Assembly (NCBI RefSeq): GCF_004339525.1
Contig: NZ_SMGE01000001.1
Coordinates: 1,178,001-1,242,000, forward strand
Reading direction: 5' to 3'
Source: Flavobacterium sp. 90
Lineage (GTDB): Bacteria; Bacteroidota; Bacteroidia; Flavobacteriales; Flavobacteriaceae
Length of the DNA stretch: 64,000 nucleotides
Part shown: one piece after another, positions 8,243-16,462 of the stretch
Numbering within the stretch: position 1 is the first letter of the stretch
Layout of the letters: each line of letters opens with the position of its first letter
Made by a program: the position numbers and the translations under genes
The notes under the pieces: generated by a model
The model's database searches: none
What the model was told of the DNA's origin: nothing
Seen by the model: only the letters and a program-made list of their open reading frames with translations

Positions 8243-9198
8243 TATTTCTTCGGTTTATATTTTGACTTTTCGAAAATTTCTTTTGAGTTTGTTTTTAATA
8301 ATTCCGGCAACGTTACAGTATTATTTTTCATATAAGATCGCACGATTTGCCAGCCAATCCAGGCACCAACTCTTCCTGGAGAATCATTATCAATTTCTAA
8401 ATAAAATTTAGAAAACGGAGCTGGAGTCATAAAACGTGTTGTTAATTTTGGATCCTGACTATATAACATTTCGCTTTCTACAAAAAAACGCCACATATAG
8501 GCCTCATTTTCTTCACACCATTTTATTTGTTCCGGTTTGTACCCTATTTTTTCTGCATCTGAATATTCAGGCAGAAGCAAATCTTTTGCATAAAGCTGCT
8601 TTCCATCAAAAATCATTTTAGAAAGCAAATCTTTATCTGCAGAAGCAGGAATATTTCTATAAGTAAAACTAGAAACCACATCTGGCATAATTTGATTTTC
8701 CTCGAAATTTTCCTTCAGATAATTTGGAAACTCATAAAACTTATGATTTTTTCCCAAATACAATTCCAGTGCAACAATTACCAGACTGTCTGCATAAATT
8801 GCTTTAGAATTATAATCCATTTCACCAATTACCGTAATAATTTTTGGCGTTTTAGTTTTAGGAAAATAATATTTTACATGCTGAAAAAGTGCATTGAATT
8901 TCTCGCGTACCGGTTCAAAATTGCTGTATTTTTTTTGCACTTCTGTATACACTTCTCTCCAAAGCGGATCCTGCATTCTCTTTAACCAAACACTATCATC
9001 ATTTCCTGCCGGAAAAAAGAAAGGATATTGTCTTTTTAATTTCGCTAAATCCTCTGGTTTACTTTCAAAAAACGCTTTATCAAAACGCTCAACCTTAATA
9101 TCAACCGGAATTTCTTCTACTGCTTTTTCAACTTTAGTTTTTTGATCACAGGACAAAAAAAACAAGCCCAGAACCACTACAAAGCGATATATTTTCAT
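8242..9198 (-). CDS. gldB: Gliding motility lipoprotein GldB
   Basis: A 318-residue lipoprotein. The signal sequence ends in a lipobox (GLFFLSC, cysteine at about residue 17), which predicts membrane anchoring. GldB is essential for gliding in F. johnsoniae, and the gldB-gldC order is the one known there. The mature region has the family landmarks DIKVERFDKAFFE (about 33-45) and GAWIGWQIVRSY near the C-terminus. It is divergent from nadE, with about 100 nt between. Confidence 0.93.
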   Translation of the reverse strand: MKIYRFVVVLGLFFLSCDQKTKVEKAVEEIPVDIKVERFDKAFFESKPEDLAKLKRQYPFFFPAGNDDSVWLKRMQDPLWREVYTEVQKKYSNFEPVREKFNALFQHVKYYFPKTKTPKIITVIGEMDYNSKAIYADSLVIVALELYLGKNHKFYEFPNYLKENFEENQIMPDVVSSFTYRNIPASADKDLLSKMIFDGKQLYAKDLLLPEYSDAEKIGYKPEQIKWCEENEAYMWRFFVESEMLYSQDPKLTTRFMTPAPFSKFYLEIDNDSPGRVGAWIGWQIVRSYMKNNTVTLPELLKTNSKEIFEKSKYKPKK

Positions 9199-9297
9199 TT
9201 TATTTTAATTAGATTTGTGTTGCCTATATTTTAAATAAACGTTACTTAAAAATATTTGTGCAAATATACACCCCTGCATCTTAAATCTTGAACTATT

Positions 9298-10104
9298 ATG
9301 GCTAAAAAAAGTACGATTCAAACAGAAAAAGTGAATAACCACATTGTAGAGTGGTTGAAAAATTATGCTAACAATGCAAAAGTAAATGGTTTTGTAATTG
9401 GAATTTCCGGTGGCGTTGACTCTGCCGTAACGTCTACATTATGTGCCCAGACCGGTTTGAAAGTTTTATGTGTAGAAATGCCAATTCACCAGGCCGAAAA
9501 TCAGGTTTCGAGAGGAAGAGAACATATAGAGCAATTAAAAAAGCGTTTTCCGAATGTTTCTAACGTAGAAACAGACTTAACTGCCACTTTTGAAGCTTTT
9601 AAAAGTGCAGTACCAAAAACAGATGACGAAGCAAAAGTTAGCTTATCATTAGCTAATACACGTGCTCGTTTGAGAATGACTTCTTTATATTATTTGGCCG
9701 GAATTCACGGGTTATTAGTTGCCGGAACCGGGAACAAAGTAGAGGATTTTGGAGTAGGATTTTACACCAAATACGGAGACGGCGGAGTCGATTTAAGTCC
9801 AATTGCCGACTTAATGAAGTCGGATGTTTATGCTCTTGGAGAATTTTTAACGATTCCACAATCAATTTTAACAGCTGCACCAACTGATGGATTATTTGGC
9901 GATAATCGAACCGATGAGGATCAATTAGGAGCAAGTTATGACGAACTTGAATGGGCGATGTTGGCCGCGGAGTCAGGAAATACGCCAGCTGACTACAGTG
10001 GGAGAGAAAAATCTGTCTTTGAAATTTATAAACGTTTAAACACCAGCAACAAGCATAAAATGGACGCAATTCCGGTCTGCATTATACCAAAAACGTTAAA
10101 ATAA
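9298..10104 (+). CDS. nadE: NH3-dependent NAD+ synthetase
   Basis: Makes NAD+ from deamido-NAD+, ATP and ammonia, the last step of NAD biosynthesis. The PP-loop SGGVDS is at 37-42, and the substrate-site segment GTGNKVEDFGVGFYTKYGDGGVD, followed by DLSPIADLMKSDVYALG, lies at about 140-182. At 268 aa it lacks the N-terminal nitrilase-type glutaminase domain of glutamine-dependent enzymes, so ammonia is the expected nitrogen donor. ATG start. It is divergent from gldBC. Confidence 0.96.
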   Translation: MAKKSTIQTEKVNNHIVEWLKNYANNAKVNGFVIGISGGVDSAVTSTLCAQTGLKVLCVEMPIHQAENQVSRGREHIEQLKKRFPNVSNVETDLTATFEAFKSAVPKTDDEAKVSLSLANTRARLRMTSLYYLAGIHGLLVAGTGNKVEDFGVGFYTKYGDGGVDLSPIADLMKSDVYALGEFLTIPQSILTAAPTDGLFGDNRTDEDQLGASYDELEWAMLAAESGNTPADYSGREKSVFEIYKRLNTSNKHKMDAIPVCIIPKTLK

Positions 10105-10197
10105 AACTTTTTAACATTTGTCTGCAATTAATTACAGAATTTATTTATTAATTTTACAGTTCCAAAAACATGAACAATTCTAAAAAAGGTAAAAATT

Positions 10198-10827
10198 ATG
10201 ATTAAAGTATGTCTTGCAGACAATCATCCTGTGACTCACTTTGGCGTTAAGTCTTATTTTAAAGACCACGATCAAATTTCAATTGTTGCCAACGTAGGCA
10301 ATTTTTCAATGGTTAGAGATATTCTTCAAACGAAGGAGATTGACATCCTAATTCTAGATCTGGAATTAGAAGGTCTCTCAAGTATCTTTGAAGTTAAATC
10401 TATCCTGAAAAACTTCCCAAAAACAAAAATTGTAATTTTTAGTGACCTCGCTGAACAAATGTACGCTCCAAATGCGATCAAAGCAGGAGTTTCTGGGTAT
10501 GTGCACAAAACAGAAAAACTTGAAACTTTAGGTCTTTCTATTATTAAAGTACATGAAGGAAAAATTATCATCAACGAAACTGTGCGTAAAAACATGGCTC
10601 TTATTGCGAAACAAAGCAAAAGCGAACGTTTGTACAGAAAACTTTCTAATCGCGAGATCGAAGTTTTACGTTACTTAAGTGATGGTAAGAAAAACAATGA
10701 AATCTCTAAAATCTTAAACCTGAACGAAAAAACGATCAGTACTTACAAATTAAGATTATTGACTAAATTAAATGTTACTAATTTAGTAGATCTTGTTAAC
10801 AAAGCAAAGACTTTAGAAATTATTTAA
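10198..10827 (+). CDS. Orphan response regulator, NarL/LuxR type
   Basis: A 209-residue protein with a CheY-like receiver (about 1-120) and a LuxR-type helix-turn-helix (about 143-205, LSNREIEVLRYLSDG...TISTYKLRLLTKL). The phosphoacceptor is probably D54 (ILILDLELE) and the conserved lysine K104 (YVHK). The acidic pair that normally binds Mg2+ is D8-N9 rather than two acidic residues, so metal binding may differ. No histidine kinase is adjacent. Its 3' end overlaps the convergent dnaG by 4 nt. Targets are unknown. Confidence 0.88.
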   Translation: MIKVCLADNHPVTHFGVKSYFKDHDQISIVANVGNFSMVRDILQTKEIDILILDLELEGLSSIFEVKSILKNFPKTKIVIFSDLAEQMYAPNAIKAGVSGYVHKTEKLETLGLSIIKVHEGKIIINETVRKNMALIAKQSKSERLYRKLSNREIEVLRYLSDGKKNNEISKILNLNEKTISTYKLRLLTKLNVTNLVDLVNKAKTLEII

Positions 10828-12902
10828 TGGTACCTTGACATTACTCTTCCTAGTTTTTTCGAAAACGAATTAACTAGTTTTGAGTAATCAACAACCATCG
10901 ACAAAAGCTCTGTATTATCTGAATTATCAGGTTGTATAGAGCTTTTTAATTCTTGGATGATTTTGTCAACCAAAAACCAACGCATAGACATAATCGTTTC
11001 AGTAACATATTGCGCAATTGTTTCGTCTTTCATTTTCGAAAAAATGTTCTGCCCTTCCCAATCGTGAAGTGTCAATCGTTCATCTTCCATCAAAATATCT
11101 GTAACTTCCTGAGCAAAATCAGGCTGTAGACGCATTAAATATTGCTCTAAACTGAATTTGTCGTTTTGATTGTAAAATGCAATCAAATCAGTATAAATAT
11201 CGCGGAATAAGTTATTAGAAAGTTCAACCTCATCTTCCTGCAAACTCAAATAAATTCGTTGATGTACTTTATATTGTCTCATTTCTGAAACCATTATAAC
11301 CTCGCCTTCATCATTATTTTTTAAAAGCACATCTTCAAATTCTTCCATTTTATCTCCGTAAAGTAATAAAATCTCAATTACTTTGCGTTCTAAACGGTAT
11401 AAAATATCAACTTTTTCTGTTTGCTCTACTGGTGCTGCATATCCTGGTCCTCCCGGATAATAATCATCTGGCGGCCCTGTTCTTGGATCATCAGGATCTC
11501 CTCCTGAATATCCGGCATTACTTGGAGGTTGTTGGGGTTGGTTTCTAAAAACTTCAAAAGGTTTTTGCTCCTGTTTTTGCTTTTTGCTAGCTTCTGTAAG
11601 GTCTTTTTGAATCAGCTGAGCCAAAGTACTTACCAAAACCTGCTCAGAAATATCCATAATTCTGGCACATTCCTGAGTATAAACTTCACGTTGAATACGA
11701 TCTGGAATTTTAGAAATACTAACAACCATATCACGAATCAAATCCGCTTTTTTTATAGGATCGTTTTTAGCCTCTTTCATTAAGAGCGATGCTTTAAACT
11801 GTATAAAATCTTTACTGTTTTCTTCTAAATAAGCAACAAGATCGTCATGCGAAGTTTTTCGCGCAAAACTATCAGGATCTTCTCCGTCAGGAAAAGCACA
11901 AACTCTTACATTCATTCCTTCTTCAAGAATCAAATCAATTCCTCGAATAGCAGCACGTAAACCTGCAGCATCTCCGTCAAAAAGTACGGTAATATTTCTT
12001 GTAAGACGATTAATTAAACGAATCTGATCCGGCGTTAAAGCTGTTCCTGACGAAGCAACAACATTCTCGATTCCGGCTTGATTAAACTGAATTACATCTG
12101 TATAACCTTCTACTAAGTAACAATTGTTTTGCTTTGCAATCGACTGTTTCGCCTGAAAAATTCCATAAAGCACTTTACTTTTATGGTAAATATCACTTTC
12201 CGGCGAGTTTAAATATTTTGCTGCTTTTTTATCATTCGTTAAGATGCGTCCTCCAAATCCTAAAACACGTCCTGACATACTTTCGATAGGAAACATCACA
12301 CGGCCTTTGAAACGGTCAAACGGGCGATCTTCTCTCGCAATTGTTAAACCGGTGCTTTCCAAAAATTCCAATTTATAGCCCTTACCTAAAGCTTCTTTGG
12401 TCAAAGCATCCCAGGTTTCTGGCGAATATCCTAAACTAAATTTTTTGATTGTTTCATTGGTAAAACCTCTTTCCTTAAAATAAGAGAGTCCAATTGCTTT
12501 TCCTTCTTCTGAATTTAAAAGCGTTTTATTAAAATAATCTTTTGCAAATTCCGAAACCAAATACATACTTTCACGAACGTCCGTCATCGCTTTTTCAGCA
12601 TCGGTTTGTTCTGTCTCTTCGATCTCAATATTGTATTTTTTAGCCAAATATCGAATGGCTTCGGGATAGGTAAATTGCGAATGTTCCATTAAGAACTTTA
12701 CAGAATTCCCTCCTTTTCCAGTACTAAAATCTTTCCAGATTCCTTTTGCGGGCGACACCATGAACGATGGAGAGCGCTCATCTGAGAATGGACTTAGACC
12801 TTTGTAATTACTTCCTGCACGTTTTAAGTTAACATAATCACCAATAACCTCCTCTACTCGAGCAGTTTCAAAAACGGAATCAATTGTAGCTTGTGAAATC
12901 AA
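10824..12902 (-). CDS. dnaG: DNA primase DnaG without zinc ligands (TTG start)
   Basis: Synthesises RNA primers at the replication fork. The frame is open further upstream (to 13010), but that extension reads through the terminator hairpin of the preceding gene. The conserved N-terminus ISQATIDSVFETARVEEVIGD begins at a TTG at 12902, giving 692 aa. The CHC2 module is folded out of YKGLSPFSDERSPSF...WKDFSTGKGGN, where the four usual ligands (Cys, His, Cys, Cys) are S37, S40, D58 and T61. The RNA-polymerase domain has a normal TOPRIM core with EGYTDV and FDGDAAG. A Pro/Gly-rich linker (about residues 475-510) leads to the helicase-binding C-terminal domain. Confidence 0.93.
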   Translation of the reverse strand: MISQATIDSVFETARVEEVIGDYVNLKRAGSNYKGLSPFSDERSPSFMVSPAKGIWKDFSTGKGGNSVKFLMEHSQFTYPEAIRYLAKKYNIEIEETEQTDAEKAMTDVRESMYLVSEFAKDYFNKTLLNSEEGKAIGLSYFKERGFTNETIKKFSLGYSPETWDALTKEALGKGYKLEFLESTGLTIAREDRPFDRFKGRVMFPIESMSGRVLGFGGRILTNDKKAAKYLNSPESDIYHKSKVLYGIFQAKQSIAKQNNCYLVEGYTDVIQFNQAGIENVVASSGTALTPDQIRLINRLTRNITVLFDGDAAGLRAAIRGIDLILEEGMNVRVCAFPDGEDPDSFARKTSHDDLVAYLEENSKDFIQFKASLLMKEAKNDPIKKADLIRDMVVSISKIPDRIQREVYTQECARIMDISEQVLVSTLAQLIQKDLTEASKKQKQEQKPFEVFRNQPQQPPSNAGYSGGDPDDPRTGPPDDYYPGGPGYAAPVEQTEKVDILYRLERKVIEILLLYGDKMEEFEDVLLKNNDEGEVIMVSEMRQYKVHQRIYLSLQEDEVELSNNLFRDIYTDLIAFYNQNDKFSLEQYLMRLQPDFAQEVTDILMEDERLTLHDWEGQNIFSKMKDETIAQYVTETIMSMRWFLVDKIIQELKSSIQPDNSDNTELLSMVVDYSKLVNSFSKKLGRVMSRYH

Positions 12903-12979
12903 AACGTAATATATTTTAAAAAATTTGAAGTCTGTAAAAGTACACAAATCAATCTTGAAATGTGATGATTTCAAATAAA

Positions 12980-13007
12980 AAAAAGCGCTTCTTTCGAAGC
13001 ACTTTTT
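12980..13007 (-). terminator. Terminator of the 13032 outer-membrane gene
   Basis: Stem AAAAAGcGCTTC / GAAGCaCTTTTT with loop TTTC, followed on the minus strand by a long T run. Because it lies between that gene and dnaG, it argues against a dnaG start as far upstream as 13010. Confidence 0.8.
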
Positions 13008-13031
13008 CAATTAACTAACCTTATTGTATTC

Positions 13032-14084
13032 TTAATTTAAATCAAATCTTAATCCTAACGAGATATTATTCTCTTTTACTAAATTGTCCTGAAATAAAGG
13101 GTTCAGATCATATTTTACATACAAACTCATTTCTTTATAACCTATATAAGAACTTAATCCGTATATAAAATTATTCACATTATAATCTCCTTTTATAGTG
13201 GTTTTATAATCTAAATCATCCTGATCGTATTTCAGAATTTGTTTCGATTTTACATTGATTCCTGCATATCCTCCAATTCCAAAACGGAAACTTTTATGTG
13301 TTCTAAAATACGTTTTTCCGTTAACTACTTTAGGCTTAGAAAAATCAAACTCCAAATGAACCGGCGCAACGATATAAACATTTCTAAAACGAGATTCGTC
13401 TAAATTTATAGCATTTGTCTGCAACTCAGTTTGATTTCCGTTGACAACAAAATTACGATTATCCGTTGGACGTATATTATTATACATTAATGAAAGTCCG
13501 TATTTAGCATGCAATAAATTGTCGTTTTTCATTAATCTTGAATTATAGGTAAAACCCCATTCGTAGAAATGCGAACCTATAAAACTGTAATTCGAATCCT
13601 GTAGTTTTCCATCGACCATCATATTATTCAAACCCATTGCAAACACAAATTGCGATGTCGTTCTTCTTTCTCCGCGAATAGAATCTTTTCTCTTTTTATT
13701 GTCTTTCCATTCTTTATCGTTCCAGTGAATAACCAAGGTATGTTTCTTTATCGAATCTCCTTCTTTGATTTTTCCGTCTACTTTTTGCTGAACCAAATCA
13801 TTAAGTTCATTTTGAGCCTCGGTTACTTTTTGCTCAATAATTGTAGCTCTGACTTCTGCCAATTCTTTTTTGCGTTTATCGGCTTGTTCCTGCGTAATTT
13901 TCCCTTCAGATAACTGAACGTTTACAGCTTCAACTTCTTCTTTTAGAGTTGCTTTTTCTTCCTTAGTTATCTTTTCTATTTTATTGGCAATTTGCCTTGC
14001 TTTCGACTCAAAAGTTTCCTGTCCCAGTACTTTACTAACAAATAGAAAAACAAGGATAACGAGATAAATGGTAAAATTTTTCAT
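13032..14084 (-). CDS. Outer-membrane beta-barrel protein with N-terminal coiled coil
   Basis: A 350-residue exported protein. The signal peptide is about residues 1-21 (VILVFLFVSKVLGQ). A charged helical/coiled-coil stretch follows (about 24-105, many K/E/Q), and then a beta-rich C-terminal half with alternating aromatic residues ending in NNISLGLRFDLN, typical of an outer-membrane barrel. The helical part could sit in the periplasm. It lies downstream of the sigma/anti-sigma pair in the same direction, separated by a repeat-filled 311-bp gap, so it may belong to that regulon. No specific function is recognised. Confidence 0.75.
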   Translation of the reverse strand: MKNFTIYLVILVFLFVSKVLGQETFESKARQIANKIEKITKEEKATLKEEVEAVNVQLSEGKITQEQADKRKKELAEVRATIIEQKVTEAQNELNDLVQQKVDGKIKEGDSIKKHTLVIHWNDKEWKDNKKRKDSIRGERRTTSQFVFAMGLNNMMVDGKLQDSNYSFIGSHFYEWGFTYNSRLMKNDNLLHAKYGLSLMYNNIRPTDNRNFVVNGNQTELQTNAINLDESRFRNVYIVAPVHLEFDFSKPKVVNGKTYFRTHKSFRFGIGGYAGINVKSKQILKYDQDDLDYKTTIKGDYNVNNFIYGLSSYIGYKEMSLYVKYDLNPLFQDNLVKENNISLGLRFDLN

Positions 14085-14136
14085 GATTGATTGATTTTGA
14101 TGATGATTATTAATTGTTAATTATTGATGATTAATT

Positions 14137-14262
14137 GTTGATTGTGAATTAGGAAATGTGAAATGTTGATTGTGAATTGTTGATTGTGAATTGTCGATTT
14201 TGAAATGTTGATTGCGAAATTTTGATTGTGAAATTTTGATTGTGAATTGTCGATTGCGAAAT
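14137..14262. repeat. Tandem array of nine 14-bp units
   Basis: Consecutive 14-bp units begin at 14137, 14151, 14165, 14179, 14193, 14207, 14221, 14235 and 14249, with consensus GTTGATTGTGAAAT. The period is exact and the units vary by a few bases. The array fills most of the gap upstream of the outer-membrane gene at 13032-14084. Confidence 0.85.
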
Positions 14263-14286
14263 ACGAAATATGAATCCCATCTATAT

Positions 14287-14330
14287 CGGGTTAAAACCCG
14301 ACGCTACAATATGGATCGTTCCTCCGGAAC
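14287..14330. repeat. Intergenic hairpin pair
   Basis: CGGGTTAAAACCCG (14287-14300) and GTTCCTCCGGAAC (14318-14330) are perfect hairpins. The second has the same NTTCC-loop-GGAAN design as hairpins at 18497-18509 and in the 18.5 kb repeat units. A run of CTCTATACTC / CTTGCTTCT-like words follows to 14395. Confidence 0.6.
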
Positions 14331-14395
14331 TAAAAATCTATACTCTATACTCTTGCTTCTATAATCTTGCTTCTTTACTCTTGATTCTTTACTCT

Positions 14396-15148
14396 CTACT
14401 CCTGCTGATTCCGATTTGCCAAAGCCACTTTTACTGTTTGATAATTTTTATTGACTTTTGTGATTACTTTTTCTCTAAACGAAAGCTCCAATTCACCATC
14501 GACCTGATTTAATAAATCGTTGGCATTTATTTTAATTTTTGCTTTTGGTTTAACCGAATTCTGCGCAACAACACTTTTTTCAGCCGAATCTAATAATTGA
14601 TCTATATTCTCTTTTTTAGAATTTTCGACAATTGGATTCACATTATTGATTGATTGTTTTTCTTGATTGTTTTTGATGATGACTGAAGACTCCGCTATTT
14701 GATTTTTCTCATTTTTAATTGGTTTGTTTAGGTTTTGTTTTAAAGTATCAGGATGAATGTTCTCTTTTTTATCTAAAGCTTGTTTTGCCGTTTTTTCTGA
14801 AACTGCTACTTCTTCCTTAACAGAATTGGTTACGTTTAAAGTTGGTTTTTCAACCGAATCTTTCTTAGTATTTTCTTCTATTACAACCGTTTCTTTAGGA
14901 GTTTCAATAATGCTTTTCCTCTGATTAAAAAAGAAAGTCCCAACTAATAAGAAACCAACAATACTCGCTGCTATATAAAACCATTTCCTATTTTTTGGAA
15001 CTTGCAGTGAGCGAAGTCGAACTGTCGGTTTTTTTTCTTCGGCAACACTCAACATTGCGTCTAATCTATCCCAGGCTTTATTGCTTGGCTCGATCTGACG
15101 TTCGTTTAGTTTTTCACGGAAATCCTTTTCAAAATTATTCGGTTCCAT
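14396..15148 (-). CDS. Putative anti-sigma factor (single-pass membrane protein)
   Basis: A 250-residue protein with an N-terminal cytoplasmic segment (about 1-52, ending at the basic VPKNRKW), one membrane helix (about 54-72, FYIAASIVGFLLVGTFFF) and a long hydrophilic periplasmic region rich in K, E and N. It overlaps the upstream ECF sigma gene by 14 nt, and this coupling plus the topology suggests it sequesters that sigma factor. No classical zinc anti-sigma or FecR motif is visible, so the role is inferred. Codons near residue 45 correspond to a dispersed repeat word. Confidence 0.65.
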   Translation of the reverse strand: MEPNNFEKDFREKLNERQIEPSNKAWDRLDAMLSVAEEKKPTVRLRSLQVPKNRKWFYIAASIVGFLLVGTFFFNQRKSIIETPKETVVIEENTKKDSVEKPTLNVTNSVKEEVAVSEKTAKQALDKKENIHPDTLKQNLNKPIKNEKNQIAESSVIIKNNQEKQSINNVNPIVENSKKENIDQLLDSAEKSVVAQNSVKPKAKIKINANDLLNQVDGELELSFREKVITKVNKNYQTVKVALANRNQQE

Positions 15149-15695
15149 TATCTTGTTTTTTTAATGTATTAATTTGTGTTTGCAGCATTTTTCTGGCGTG
15201 CGATAATTGCGATTTCGATGTTCCTTCATTAATCCCTAACATCTTGGCAATTTCATTGTGTTTGTATCCTTCTATGGCGTATAAATTGAAAACCATTTTG
15301 TATCCGTCCGGCAAAGCGTCTATTAAAAACTGAATCTGATCTGTCGAAAACTTACTGTCGATTGCATTGAAACTTTCTTCTACATAAATTTCATCATCGG
15401 TAAACTTTACTTTTTTCTGAACTCTTAAATAAGAGATACATTCGTTGACCATAATTCGACGGATCCAGCCTTCAAAACTTCCTTTATTTTCAAATTTGTT
15501 TAAATTGGTAAACACTTTCATAAAAGCTGTTATCATCACATCTTCTGCCAATTGAATGTCTTTTATATATTGTCGACAAACACTTAACATTTTTGGTGAA
15601 AACCGACTGTATATTTGCTGTTGCGCTTGCCGATTATTTTCGACAGCCAACTTTATAATTTCGGTTTCTTCTTGATGTAAATGAATAATTTTCAT
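15135..15695 (-). CDS. ECF-type RNA polymerase sigma factor
   Basis: A 186-residue sigma-70 family group IV factor. Region 2 spans about 20-95 (IYSRFSPKMLSVCRQYIKD...AEDVMITAFMKVFTNLNKFENKGSFEGWIRRIMVNECISYLR). Region 4 spans about 125-178 (LPDGYKMVFNLYAIEGYKHNEIAKMLGINEGTSKSQLSHARKML). It directs RNA polymerase to a stress or envelope regulon that cannot be read from sequence. It is the first gene of a leftward unit with the putative anti-sigma gene. ATG start with no strong Shine-Dalgarno site. Confidence 0.92.
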   Translation of the reverse strand: MKIIHLHQEETEIIKLAVENNRQAQQQIYSRFSPKMLSVCRQYIKDIQLAEDVMITAFMKVFTNLNKFENKGSFEGWIRRIMVNECISYLRVQKKVKFTDDEIYVEESFNAIDSKFSTDQIQFLIDALPDGYKMVFNLYAIEGYKHNEIAKMLGINEGTSKSQLSHARKMLQTQINTLKKQDNGTE

Positions 15696-15969
15696 TTATA
15701 AGCTTTTGGTTTTTGGTTTAGTAACAGACTTCTATTAGCATAGACGATTGTCGTTTCGAAATGGTTGCATCAGGATGGGAAAAATTTCAATAAAAAAATT
15801 CTAAATTCCAATCGAACAAAACAAAACACTGATTTACAAACAGATAAATCAATTTTCAGTTTGAAAAATTTTCTATTTTTTTTATCTGATGTAAACTTAA
15901 GAAGAATTAAAGATAGTAAGTGTTTCAGATTGGCCTCTATTTCCTATTTTAGCAGAAAACCAAATCACA

Positions 15970-16452
15970 ATGAAAATAATATTGAGCTCAATTTTTTGTC
16001 TTTTTTCAGTATTACTTTTTTCTCAAAATGAAAATAAAGCAATTACCGGCTTTTCTAAAGAAGAAAAAGCAGACTCAATAAAAGTTGAGAACAAAACTAT
16101 TGGATATTCGAATACTGGTTTTGCTAAAATTAAAGGTAAAACTTTCGATGGCCAATTACGCAGCGTTGAAAGCGTAGAGATATCTTTGACAAATTTATCT
16201 TCTAAAATCACAAACATTTACGAAACAAATGATGATGGCCTTTTCGATATTAATATTGAAAGAGGGATTTACTCCATATTATTTTCAAAAAGATCTTACG
16301 GGGAATTTAAAATTGAAAAAATCGATCTTAACGATTGTCAAATACAGGAAATTAATTTAAATCTGGGATCGAGAATAAATATAGTGGAATATATAACGGT
16401 ACCGGCACAAGAATTTTCACTTCCATCGAAAAAGAAAACAAAGAAAAAATAA
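15970..16452 (+). CDS. Exported protein with carboxypeptidase-regulatory-like domain
   Basis: A 160-residue protein with a signal peptide at about 1-18 (IILSSIFCLFSVLLFSQ). The rest resembles a CarboxypepD_reg/CNA-B type beta-sandwich: GKTFDGQLRSVESVEISLTNL, a turn rich in N/D (ETNDDGLFDINIERGIYSI) and a closing strand region. The C-terminus is basic (SKKKTKKK). Such domains in Bacteroidota often sit in surface or TonB-related proteins, but here the domain stands alone. Function unknown. It converges on the polyprenyl synthase gene, with only 10 nt between the ends. Confidence 0.68.
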   Translation: MKIILSSIFCLFSVLLFSQNENKAITGFSKEEKADSIKVENKTIGYSNTGFAKIKGKTFDGQLRSVESVEISLTNLSSKITNIYETNDDGLFDINIERGIYSILFSKRSYGEFKIEKIDLNDCQIQEINLNLGSRINIVEYITVPAQEFSLPSKKKTKKK

Positions 16453-16462
16453 AACTTAATCC

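Noticed and set aside
12903..13010. N-terminal extension of dnaG to 13010
   Set aside because: It would translate the terminator hairpin at 12980-13007, and the conserved primase N-terminus starts at the TTG at 12902.
14137..14262. CRISPR array
   Set aside because: The 14-bp units are contiguous with no spacers of constant size between them, and no cas genes are present in the window.
15765..16031. Rightward 88-codon frame before the gene at 15970
   Set aside because: It overlaps the start of the exported protein in another frame, has low-complexity sequence and no promoter or signal.
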